Source: Planctomycetaceae bacterium (lineage in GTDB: Bacteria; Planctomycetota; UBA1135; GCA-002686595). From it: a stretch of DNA of 7,575 bases. Both the position numbers and the translations under genes were made by a program. Location of the stretch: the NCBI GenBank assembly GCA_013360535.1, contig JABWBL010000152.1, positions 1 through 7,575 of the forward strand, read 5' to 3'. Each line of letters opens with the position of its first letter. Within the stretch, counting starts at the first letter, position 1. The notes under the pieces are model-generated. The model was not told the DNA's origin and searched no databases. It worked only from the letters and a program-made list of their open reading frames with translations. Of this stretch, positions 1 to 6,886 are shown one piece after another.

Positions 1-59
1 GTCGCCACCTCGACCGCGCGCACGTGCGTCGCGCCGCCGTCGATTCCGACGAGCTGCAT
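1..59 (-). CDS. N-terminus of BadF/BadG-type ATPase or sugar kinase (partial)
   Basis: Reading leftwards from an ATG at 59, the minus strand encodes MQLVGIDGGATHVRAVEVA and then leaves the window, so only 19 complete codons are visible. A short beta strand followed by G-I-D-G-G-A-T is the phosphate-1 loop of the actin/Hsp70/sugar-kinase fold. The D-G-G-x-T version fits the BadF/BadG/BcrA/BcrD ATPase and N-acetylglucosamine-kinase-like family better than ROK kinases (usually D-I-G-G-T) or FGGY kinases. The position at the extreme N-terminus is what the fold requires, and this supports the ATG. No Shine-Dalgarno is visible upstream. The gene lies downstream of gltA on the same strand, but a strong hairpin separates them, so co-transcription is uncertain. 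The substrate cannot be called from this fragment. The reading is convincing because the motif is specific, but it rests on very few residues. Confidence 0.6.
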   Translation of the reverse strand, partial: MQLVGIDGGATHVRAVEVA

Positions 60-151
60 CGACAGGGGAAGCCGGCGCGAGAGGCGGAGCTCCATGGCCG
101 CAGGATGGCACTCCGCCTCCGTCTTGCAAAGGCCCCGCGCTCCCGAATGCG

Positions 152-191
152 CGCGCCCTCGCGCCCCGCAAGTGCGGGACGCGAGGGCGCG
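152..191 (-). terminator. Hairpin downstream of gltA, probable terminator
   Basis: Arms 152-170 and 173-191 are 19 nt each and complementary at 18 of 19 positions; the innermost pairs flank AG, so the folded loop is probably the four bases AAGT (+ strand) or ACTT (- strand). The hairpin starts 18 nt past the gltA stop codon and ends 92 nt before the next minus-strand ATG, which is where a terminator would sit. No U-tract follows on the minus strand (next bases CGCATTCGGG), so it is not a textbook intrinsic terminator. It could instead stabilise the mRNA 3' end. Its core recurs at 6837-6846, after another minus-strand gene. Confidence 0.5.
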
Positions 192-209
192 TGTGGAAGC
201 GAACTCCGA

Positions 210-1496
<1,287 letters not shown>

Positions 1497-1526
1497 GGGG
1501 AACGCGTCACTCGGAGGTTCGGACGG

Positions 1527-1617
1527 GGTGTGGAAACTCTTGCGGAGTGTAGCGGCCCCGAGGGTCCCGGCTCCACTCCGCATTCGGGCTAGCTTCGGCC
1601 AAGTTGGTGTGGAAACT
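1527..1617. repeat. 12-bp direct repeat in the gltA/glycosyltransferase divergent region
   Basis: GGTGTGGAAACT occurs at 1527-1538 and again at 1606-1617, same orientation, start-to-start distance 79 bp. On the minus strand each reads AGTTTCCACACC. Two perfect 12-mers in about 200 bp are unlikely by chance, and the location between two divergent starts suggests paired operator or activator sites. The second copy lies 27 bp upstream of the -35 candidate of the plus-strand operon. The first lies 31 bp upstream of the gltA ATG, so it is probably within the leader or promoter of gltA. No binding protein can be named. Confidence 0.5.
1546..1551 (-). promoter_or_regulatory. Possible -10 hexamer for gltA
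   Basis: The minus strand reads TACACT here (4 of 6 matches to TATAAT), placing a start of transcription around 1540 and a leader of roughly 45 nt before the gltA ATG. No recognisable -35 lies 16-18 bp upstream (about GGAGCC), so this is a weak call. It would need an activator, for instance one acting at the repeat copy at 1606-1617. Confidence 0.2.
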
Positions 1618-1623
1618 TCTCCC

Positions 1624-1637
1624 GCTGGGCAACCAGC
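1624..1637. repeat. Small perfect inverted repeat upstream of the operon promoter
   Basis: GCTGG-GCAA-CCAGC is a perfect 5-bp inverted repeat with a 4-base centre, ending 6 bp before the -35 candidate at 1644. It could be a half of a regulator site. If transcribed from further upstream it would form a hairpin with a GNRA (GCAA) tetraloop. It is short enough to be chance. Confidence 0.25.
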
Positions 1638-1643
1638 CCGCGC

Positions 1644-1671
1644 TTGTCCCGGATCCCCCGCTCTCTAGAAT
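1644..1671 (+). promoter_or_regulatory. Sigma70-like promoter for the three-gene sugar operon
   Basis: TTGTCC at 1644-1649 (4 of 6 to TTGACA) and TAGAAT at 1666-1671 (5 of 6 to TATAAT) are separated by 16 bp. Transcription would begin near 1678, giving a leader of about 26 nt before the glycosyltransferase ATG at 1704. The surrounding sequence is very GC-rich, so a 5/6 match to an AT-rich -10 stands out. This also argues that upstream in-frame TTG codons, such as the one at 1644, are not the real start of the glycosyltransferase. Confidence 0.45.
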
Positions 1672-1703
1672 CCTCGCCCCTCCTCACGAAAGAGCCCTTC
1701 CCC

Positions 1704-2390
1704 ATGCCCCGGACCCAAAAAGTCGTGGCGGTCCTCCCGGCGTACAACCTCGAGAAGGGCATCGCCGAGATCGTCCGCCGGACGCTGCCCTTCGTCGACC
1801 ACGTCGTCGTCACCGCCGATGCCTCCAAGGACGGCACCGCCGCCGCCGCCCGCGCCGCCGGAGCCACCGTGCCCGAGCCCGAGATGGTGCGTGGCAAGGG
1901 CTACGCGCTGATCAAGGGCGTCGAGGCCTCCAAGCAGTTCAAGCCCGACATCGTGATCGTGATGGACTCCGACGGCCAGCACCTGCCCGAGGAGATCCCG
2001 GTGCTCCTGAATCCCTTCGAGGAAGGTCCGGTCGACATGGTCGTCGGTAGCCGCATGCTCGGCACGCTGCGCACCTCGACGATCAACAAGTTCGGCAACT
2101 GGGGCCTCAAGTGCATCTCGTTCGCCGTGACGTGGCGCTGGCTGACCGACACCGAGTCGGGCTTCCGCGCCTTCAAGGCGGAGCGCCTCTACACGCTCAA
2201 GCTGTCGTCGCGCGGCTACGAGATCGAGAGCGAGTTGCTCCTGCGCGCCCTGCACGCGGGCTTCAAGTACAAGGAGGTCCCGATCCACGTGCCGTTCGCC
2301 GTCCCCGGCGTGACGGTGTGGGATGGCCTCAAGGTCGGCTGGTACAAGGTCAAGAACGGGCTCAAGCTGCGCCTGGGAATGGACTTCTAG
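1704..2390 (+). CDS. Glycosyltransferase family 2 (polyprenyl/dolichyl-phosphate sugar transferase-like)
   Basis: A 228-residue GT-A fold enzyme that should transfer a sugar from an NDP-sugar to an acceptor, possibly polyprenyl phosphate. Visible features are the opening strand 'VVAVLPAYNLEKGI' (7-20), 'ADASKDGT' (38-45) in place of the usual DDGSxDGT, the 'GKGYALIKG' helix (64-72), the metal-binding DSD (Asp88, Asp90) in 'IVIVMDSDGQHLPEEIP', 'MVVGSRMLG' (112-120), and 'DTESGFRAFK' (149-158), which resembles the acceptor-side motif of DPM1-like GT2 proteins. No transmembrane segment is seen, so it lacks the C-terminal anchor of some relatives and is probably cytoplasmic or peripheral. ATG 1704 is the only suitable ATG; a weak purine-rich GAAAGAG (1688-1694) lies upstream. 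It is the first gene of a plus-strand operon, 2 bp before the dehydrogenase. Sugar and acceptor specificity cannot be called. Confidence 0.85.
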   Translation: MPRTQKVVAVLPAYNLEKGIAEIVRRTLPFVDHVVVTADASKDGTAAAARAAGATVPEPEMVRGKGYALIKGVEASKQFKPDIVIVMDSDGQHLPEEIPVLLNPFEEGPVDMVVGSRMLGTLRTSTINKFGNWGLKCISFAVTWRWLTDTESGFRAFKAERLYTLKLSSRGYEIESELLLRALHAGFKYKEVPIHVPFAVPGVTVWDGLKVGWYKVKNGLKLRLGMDF

Positions 2391-2392
2391 GG

Positions 2393-3871
2393 ATGGATTT
2401 CAGCTCGATCGAGAGCCGCGCCCGCGCCGCCAAGGCCGCCGGGCAGGAAGTCGTGCTCGTGCTCGGCCTGGGTTTCGTCGGCACGGCCGTCGCGGGCAAC
2501 CTCGCGCGCGCCGAGGGTGCGTCGAAGCGGCTCTTCTTCGTGATCGGCCTCGATCGCGACGACGAGCCCGGCCGCGCGAAGGTCGCGCGCCTCGACCAAG
2601 GCAGCTCGCCCACCTACGCCAACGATCCGAGCCTCGAGCGCGTGATCCACGAGGCCTGCACGGTCTCGAAGAACCTCGTCGGCTCCAACGACCCGCGCTC
2701 GATCGGCCTCGCCGACATCGTCGTGTCGTGCATCAACCTCGACGTGCAGCGCGACGCGGGCCAGGTCGACAAGCTCGTCGTCCCGACCGAAGGTTACGCC
2801 GCCGCGATGCGCATGGTCGGCGCGCACATGCGGCCGGGCACGCTCGTGACGGTCGAGAGCACGCTCCCGATCGGCCTGTGCGATCGCGTGCTGTACCCCG
2901 CGCTGTGCGAAGGCCAGAAGAAGCAGGGTGTCGACGTCGCGAAGAACCCGCCGAAGCTCGCTTACTGCTACGAGCGCGTGATGCCGGGGCCCGACTACCT
3001 CGACAGCGTCAACAACTTCTGGCGCGCCTACGCCGGCATGGACGCCGCGAGCGCCGACGCCGCGCGCGACTTCCTCGCCAAGTACGTCAACATCGAGAAG
3101 TTCCCGCTCTGGCGCCACAAGTCGACGCGCGCCGCCGAGATGGCGAAGTTGCTCGAGAACAGCTACCGCGCGACCAACATCGCGTTCATCGAGGAGTGGG
3201 CCAAGCTCGCCGAAGGCGCCGGCGTCGACCTGTTCGACATCGTCAAGTCGGTGCGCATGCGCAAGGGCACGCACGACAACATGATGCTGCCGGGCCTCGG
3301 TGTCGGCGGTTACTGCCTGACGAAGGACGCGTTGCTCGCGAAGTACGGCGCCGAGAAGCTGCTCGGGCTCGACGTCGCGATGCCGTTCTCGCGCAGCGCG
3401 ATCCTCACCAACGAAGCGATGCCAATGCGCGCCGTGCGTTGGGTCGAGGAGCACTTCAAGGGCGCGCTCGCGGGCCGCAAGGTCGCGCTCGTCGGCGTCA
3501 CGTACCGTCCCGGCGTCAACGACACACGCAGCACGCCGAGCGAGATCGTCGGTCGAGCGCTGATGGCGAAGGGCTGCAAGGTCGCGGCTTACGACCCGCT
3601 GGTCACGCACTGGGATGAGTGCCCCGAGATCGCCGTCTCGCAGGACGCGGCGCCGGTCGTGCGCGGCGCCGACGCCGTGATCATCTGCCTGCCCGACCCG
3701 CTCTACCGCCCGTTCCTCGCCGAGCTGCTCAAGAAGGAGCTCTCGAGCGGTGCGATCGTCATCGATCCCTGGAACATGGTCGTCGACGCTTGCGCGGCCG
3801 ACTTCGTGCGGCGCGACATCACGCTCAAGGTCTACGGCCGCGGCGACTACGAACGCGCCGGCGCGCGCTAG
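2393..3871 (+). CDS. Nucleotide-sugar 6-dehydrogenase (UDP-glucose/GDP-mannose dehydrogenase family)
   Basis: A 492-residue enzyme predicted to oxidise the C6 hydroxyl of a UDP- or GDP-sugar to a carboxylate with two NAD+ (uronic-acid nucleotide formation). Domain order: N-terminal Rossmann fold with GLGFVG (25-30) and an acidic strand end (IGLDRD, 51-56); 'TVESTLPIG' (153-161) replacing the usual STVPPGT; 'ERVMPG' (194-199); central domain with 'KLLENSYRATNIAFIEEWAKLAE' start at 252 (Lys252, Asn256); catalytic Cys308 in GVGGYCLTKD; C-terminal UDP-binding domain with 'KVALVGVTYRPGVNDTRSTP' (363-382) and 'AAYDPLV' (398-404). All key catalytic positions are present. It is longer than most family members (about 420-450), and the Cys motif mixes the WecC-type VGG with the UGD-type KD, so the substrate is unclear. 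The ATG lies 2 bp after the preceding stop, implying translational coupling; a good Shine-Dalgarno is absent (GGGAA is about 13 nt upstream). Confidence 0.9.
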   Translation: MDFSSIESRARAAKAAGQEVVLVLGLGFVGTAVAGNLARAEGASKRLFFVIGLDRDDEPGRAKVARLDQGSSPTYANDPSLERVIHEACTVSKNLVGSNDPRSIGLADIVVSCINLDVQRDAGQVDKLVVPTEGYAAAMRMVGAHMRPGTLVTVESTLPIGLCDRVLYPALCEGQKKQGVDVAKNPPKLAYCYERVMPGPDYLDSVNNFWRAYAGMDAASADAARDFLAKYVNIEKFPLWRHKSTRAAEMAKLLENSYRATNIAFIEEWAKLAEGAGVDLFDIVKSVRMRKGTHDNMMLPGLGVGGYCLTKDALLAKYGAEKLLGLDVAMPFSRSAILTNEAMPMRAVRWVEEHFKGALAGRKVALVGVTYRPGVNDTRSTPSEIVGRALMAKGCKVAAYDPLVTHWDECPEIAVSQDAAPVVRGADAVIICLPDPLYRPFLAELLKKELSSGAIVIDPWNMVVDACAADFVRRDITLKVYGRGDYERAGAR

Positions 3872-3875
3872 AGGA
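3871..3875 (+). promoter_or_regulatory. Shine-Dalgarno of the epimerase, overlapping the dehydrogenase stop
   Basis: GAGGA begins on the last base of the dehydrogenase TAG and ends 7 nt before the epimerase ATG at 3883. It is the clearest ribosome-binding site in the window. It fixes that start and ties translation of the third gene to termination of the second. Confidence 0.7.
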
Positions 3876-3882
3876 ACTCGCC

Positions 3883-4836
3883 ATGCGACATCTCGTCACC
3901 GGCGGCGCGGGTGTGATCGGTTTTGAGCTCGTGCGCCAGCTGCTCGAGGCCGGCGACAGCGTCACGACCGTCGACGTCGGCAAGAAGGGCGGGCTCGCCG
4001 ATCTCGAGGAGCTCGGTCGCCGCCACGCTGGCCGCCTCGAGCTGCGCCGCGGCGACTTCGCGGCCGACAAGAGCCTGCTTTCGGGCAAGTTCGACGCGTA
4101 CTTCCACTTCGCCGCGATCGTCGGCGTGCAGTACGTCACCGACCATCCCTACGAGACGATGGCGGTCAACATGCGGACGACGCTCAACGCGCTCGACGCC
4201 GCGCTCGAGTCCGGCTGCCGCACGTTCTTCTTCGCTTCCTCGAGCGAGAACTACGCCGCCTCCGTCGACCGCAACCTCGCGCCGATCCCGACGCCGGAGG
4301 ACGTGCTGCTCGCGATCGACGACATCGCGCTGCCGCGCTGGTCGTACGCCGCCAGCAAGATCGCCGGCGAGAGCGCCGTCTTCGGCGCCGCGAAGCTTGG
4401 GTCCTTCACGCCGATCGTCGTGCGCTTCCACAACGTCTACGGCCCGCGCATGGGCCCCACCCACGTCATCCCCGAGTTCCTCGCGCGCGCCCGCGCCAAG
4501 GTCGACCCCTTCCCGGTCTTCGGCGCCGACCAGACCCGCTCCTTCCTGCACGTCGACGACGCCGCCCGCGCCCTGCGCGCCGTGCTCGGCGCCGCCCTCG
4601 ACGGCAAGGGCGGCCTCTACAACATCGGCTCCGACCGCGAGACCCAGATCGCCGACCTCGCCAAGCTCGTCTTCGACGTCTCCGGCTTCCACCCCAAGGT
4701 CGACGCCCGCCCCGCCCCCCCCGGCTCCGTCCGCCGCCGCGTCCCCGACACCCGCAAGCTCCGCTCTCTCGGCTTCGCCCCGCAACGCGAACTCCGCGAG
4801 GGCATCGCCGAGTGCTGGCAGAAGCTCGCGCGTTAG
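3883..4836 (+). CDS. NAD-dependent sugar-nucleotide epimerase/decarboxylase (extended SDR)
   Basis: A 317-residue extended short-chain dehydrogenase/reductase acting on a nucleotide sugar in the cytoplasm. It shows the NAD-binding GGAGVIG (7-13), an acidic residue closing the second strand (VDVG, Asp31), 'FHFAAIVG' (74-81), the Ser-rich active-site strand 'FASSSENYA' (117-125), the Tyr155-xxx-Lys159 pair in 'PRWSYAASKIAGE', 'RFHNVYGPRMG' (181-191) and 'RSFLHVDDAA' (219-228). The PRW-YAxSK form resembles UDP-glucuronate decarboxylase and ArnA-decarboxylase-like proteins as well as 4-epimerases, so either reaction is possible. Since the preceding gene makes a sugar uronate, a decarboxylase or epimerase using that product is an attractive inference. 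The ATG is set by GAGGA 7 nt upstream. The 3' third has strongly C-biased third positions and an 8-C run (4715-4722), unlike the 5' half. Specificity is not resolvable by eye. Confidence 0.88.
   Translation: MRHLVTGGAGVIGFELVRQLLEAGDSVTTVDVGKKGGLADLEELGRRHAGRLELRRGDFAADKSLLSGKFDAYFHFAAIVGVQYVTDHPYETMAVNMRTTLNALDAALESGCRTFFFASSSENYAASVDRNLAPIPTPEDVLLAIDDIALPRWSYAASKIAGESAVFGAAKLGSFTPIVVRFHNVYGPRMGPTHVIPEFLARARAKVDPFPVFGADQTRSFLHVDDAARALRAVLGAALDGKGGLYNIGSDRETQIADLAKLVFDVSGFHPKVDARPAPPGSVRRRVPDTRKLRSLGFAPQRELREGIAECWQKLAR
4706..4722 (-). other. G-quadruplex-capable tract with an 8-base homopolymer
   Basis: The plus strand reads CCCGCCCCGCCCCCCCC, ending in eight consecutive C (4715-4722), inside the epimerase gene. 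The complementary strand has enough G runs of three or more with short loops to form an intramolecular G-quadruplex. The G-rich strand is the transcription template. The codons encode the Pro-rich turn around residues 277-280. This is a sequence property only; no function is shown. Confidence 0.35.
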
Positions 4837-4841
4837 CGCGA
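4826..4841 (+). terminator. Weak hairpin at the end of the sugar operon
   Basis: TCGCGC-GTTA-GCGCGA forms a perfect 6-bp stem with the epimerase stop codon in and beside the loop. There is no U-tract. It is the only hairpin I see in the 16-bp convergent gap region, so termination may depend on Rho or on collision with the opposing gene. Confidence 0.2.
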
Positions 4842-4852
4842 CGCCGACGCTT

Positions 4853-6604
4853 TCAGCGCACCACGAAGCTCACGCCCTGCGAGAGCGCGTAGTTCGCCGC
4901 GGCGGGTTCGCGCACGTAGAGCTGCGTGTAGATCGTCGTGCCGGGTGTCCAGCCGAGTGAGGTCATCAGCCCCGGCGAGATCGTCTCCGCGTACCAGCCG
5001 CCGCAGGAACCGACGAGGAAACCCGTCAGTCGGCGCGGGAGCAGGTGCACGGGAGCCGCGACGCACAACGAACCCGGCGTGTACGGCGGCGGCGGCGCTC
5101 CGAAGGACCACGCGAGCGCCGACATGCGGCTCGCGTTGAGGCCGGACACGCTGCCGAACAGGCCCGTCGCAGAGATCTGGAATGCCGTCGCCCCGCTCGT
5201 ATCAGGAATCCCCGTCACCGACAGCGCCGCCACGCATCCCCCGCTGAACGGCTTCGCCACGCAGTAGTTCGCCATCGGTGTCGCCGGAATCGATAGATCC
5301 CGCACATAGACGCTGCCTGGGCCGCTCGTGCCCGCGTAGCCGGGAACGCCGTTCGACCCATTGGCCGAAAACGCGATCCTGGAGCCATCGGCGGAGATTC
5401 CAAGCAACGAATACACACCGGTGATCACGCTCGAGTTGTCCGCTCCGATGCTGACTCGTCTCGTCGTGCCGAGAGCACGGTCTCGCAAGAACACATCCGC
5501 GGTGCCCGGGGAGTCGCCCGCCACGAGATTGGAAGCCCGCGACACGAATGCAACGTAGCGGCCGTCGTGGGACAACGCCGGCTCGAAGGTCTGGTCATCT
5601 GCTAGACCGCCCCCGGTGGCCACCGTCACCAACTCGGTCTGCCCGAGCCACCGATCCCTGACGTAGATTTGCTCCCATCCACTCGTGCCTCCCGGAACCA
5701 GATTGGGCGAGCCGTCGAGAAACGCGACGAATCGGCCATCGCCTGACTGCGCCACGACCACGGATCCGTAGGCGCTCGGCAGGCCGATGATGTCCAAATT
5801 CATGCATTCCGTCACGCCGGTGACGCGATCACGGCAGAACACGTCCCAGGTGCCAGGCGTGTCGCCGACAACCAGATTCGAGGCGAGGCTAGAAAACGTC
5901 ACGAAACGCCCGTCCGCCGAGATGTCGACCGAGAGGCAGCGTGGCGTTGGAAACGGGCTTGAAGGGTAGGACGCAGGTTGACCGAGTGGAGAGAGGGTCG
6001 CCAGTTCGAGCGCCCCGGTCAGACGGTCCTTCACATAGACGTCGTAGTCACCATTGTTGTCGGCAGGCAAGAGAGCGCCCGTGGCAGCAAAGGCCACGTA
6101 TCTCCCATCCGCAGAAATGGCGATGTCAGAAACCGACACCGGAATCCCCCCGTTCGGGCCTTCGCTCGCGCGTTCGTAGGTCCCGGTCCCGAGATCACGG
6201 ACAAGCACGTGCAGCGCCGGGTTGGGCGTCGGAAGGAACTCCGCGTCGGGAGCGATGAAGACGAGGAAGCGTCCATCACGACTCAGGGTGCTGCTGGACT
6301 GGAACTGTGTCGCCGGGATACCTCCGGTCGCATTGGGTGCCGCGATACTTGTCGTGCCCAGGTCGAATCTCCGCAAAACAGGCGTCGATCCAAAAACTAC
6401 CCCCTGCTCTGTGATGACTGAACCAGCCCCAAATAGCGCCGTCCGGCCGTCCGCGTCCAGACATCTCGGCCGTGCCGAAGATCCACCCGCACACTGAAAC
6501 CCGGGGCTCGACACAGACGCTCGAAAGGTCGTCTGGGCGCGGGGCTCGAGCGGGCCGGCGAGCACGACGAGTGCGGCGAGAGCGACTTGCGAGGGGGGCG
6601 GCAT
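4853..6604 (-). CDS. Secreted seven-bladed TolB/PD40-type beta-propeller protein
   Basis: A 583-residue protein with a hydrophobic N-terminal stretch (Val7-Leu19) followed by PRAQ, a likely signal peptide cleaved near residue 24, so it is probably exported. Seven repeats begin with a D-G-R/S turn (Asp52, 110, 166, 231, 289, 347, 406), spaced 56-65 residues; several end in the pattern GDxPGTxDVFxRDRxxG, typical of PD40/TolB-like WD40 propellers. Residues about 441-583 form a separate domain with Cys448/Cys457 and Cys513/Cys534, possible disulfides, and the ending LYVREPAAANYALSQGVSFVV, a tail type I associate with planctomycete secreted proteins. No catalytic motif is seen; the function is unknown, perhaps binding at the envelope. 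The start is ambiguous: ATG 6604 lacks a Shine-Dalgarno and gives a signal peptide without a positive n-region, whereas TTG 6655 has GGAG 6 nt upstream and adds an Arg-rich leader. The propeller part is less GC-rich than neighbouring genes. It is convergent with the sugar operon. Confidence 0.8.
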   Translation of the reverse strand: MPPPSQVALAALVVLAGPLEPRAQTTFRASVSSPGFQCAGGSSARPRCLDADGRTALFGAGSVITEQGVVFGSTPVLRRFDLGTTSIAAPNATGGIPATQFQSSSTLSRDGRFLVFIAPDAEFLPTPNPALHVLVRDLGTGTYERASEGPNGGIPVSVSDIAISADGRYVAFAATGALLPADNNGDYDVYVKDRLTGALELATLSPLGQPASYPSSPFPTPRCLSVDISADGRFVTFSSLASNLVVGDTPGTWDVFCRDRVTGVTECMNLDIIGLPSAYGSVVVAQSGDGRFVAFLDGSPNLVPGGTSGWEQIYVRDRWLGQTELVTVATGGGLADDQTFEPALSHDGRYVAFVSRASNLVAGDSPGTADVFLRDRALGTTRRVSIGADNSSVITGVYSLLGISADGSRIAFSANGSNGVPGYAGTSGPGSVYVRDLSIPATPMANYCVAKPFSGGCVAALSVTGIPDTSGATAFQISATGLFGSVSGLNASRMSALAWSFGAPPPPYTPGSLCVAAPVHLLPRRLTGFLVGSCGGWYAETISPGLMTSLGWTPGTTIYTQLYVREPAAANYALSQGVSFVVR

Positions 6605-6886
6605 CGTGGGGGCAACGGGCGGGCGGGGAAGTCTTCTCGCCTCGCGGGAACTCAAGGCGGACTCCGGCTCGTGGGAGGCGAAGCAGGAACTTGGGATCCC
6701 AGCCTACCCGCAAGTCCCGGACCGCGCCCGCTCGGGCTCGCCCGACCCTCGTCCGGACGCCCCGTCGTGCGCTCCCGCTCATCGCTGGCGCGATCTCGCA
6801 CGACACGCGCAGTTCCGAAAGCGCGAACCCCGGCTCCGCAAGTGCGGGCCCGGGGCGCGCGGAAGATCGCGGGCGAGTCGATCGAG
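6605..6886. other. Noncoding gap upstream of the propeller gene
   Basis: This 282-bp stretch lies between the TPR gene stop and the propeller gene ATG. It holds the hairpin at 6821-6860, a 10-bp palindrome TGGGATCCCA (6692-6701), and the GGAG that could serve the alternative TTG start at 6655. I see no convincing -35/-10 pair on the minus strand and no RNA gene, although the promoter of the propeller gene must lie here if the hairpin terminates transcription. Confidence 0.5.
6821..6860 (-). terminator. Hairpin downstream of the TPR gene, probable terminator
   Basis: Inner arms 6828-6840 and 6843-6855 pair at 11 of 13 positions (one further position is a G-T wobble on one strand), and outer arms 6821-6825 and 6856-6860 pair perfectly across a 2-base bulge. 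The hairpin begins 26 nt after the TPR stop codon. The minus strand continues TTTCGGAACT, giving only three T. Its apex CCGCAAGTGCGG is the same as in the hairpin after gltA. Confidence 0.5.

Noticed and set aside
1527..1617. Replication origin based on DnaA-box-like GTTTCCACA
   Set aside because: Only two imperfect boxes, no AT-rich unwinding element, and no dnaA, dnaN or gidA nearby; a transcriptional site is simpler.
2111..2392. Upstream extension of the dehydrogenase frame
   Set aside because: It overlaps the conserved C-terminal half of the glycosyltransferase and has Arg/Pro-rich shadow composition; the ATG at 2393 directly precedes the Rossmann domain.
2387..3610. Long minus-strand frame opposite the dehydrogenase
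   Set aside because: Antisense shadow; the plus-strand frame carries all expected dehydrogenase motifs.
6707..6715. Third copy of CCCGCAAGT
   Set aside because: It has the left half of the hairpin apex but no complementary right arm, so it does not form the hairpin and may be chance.
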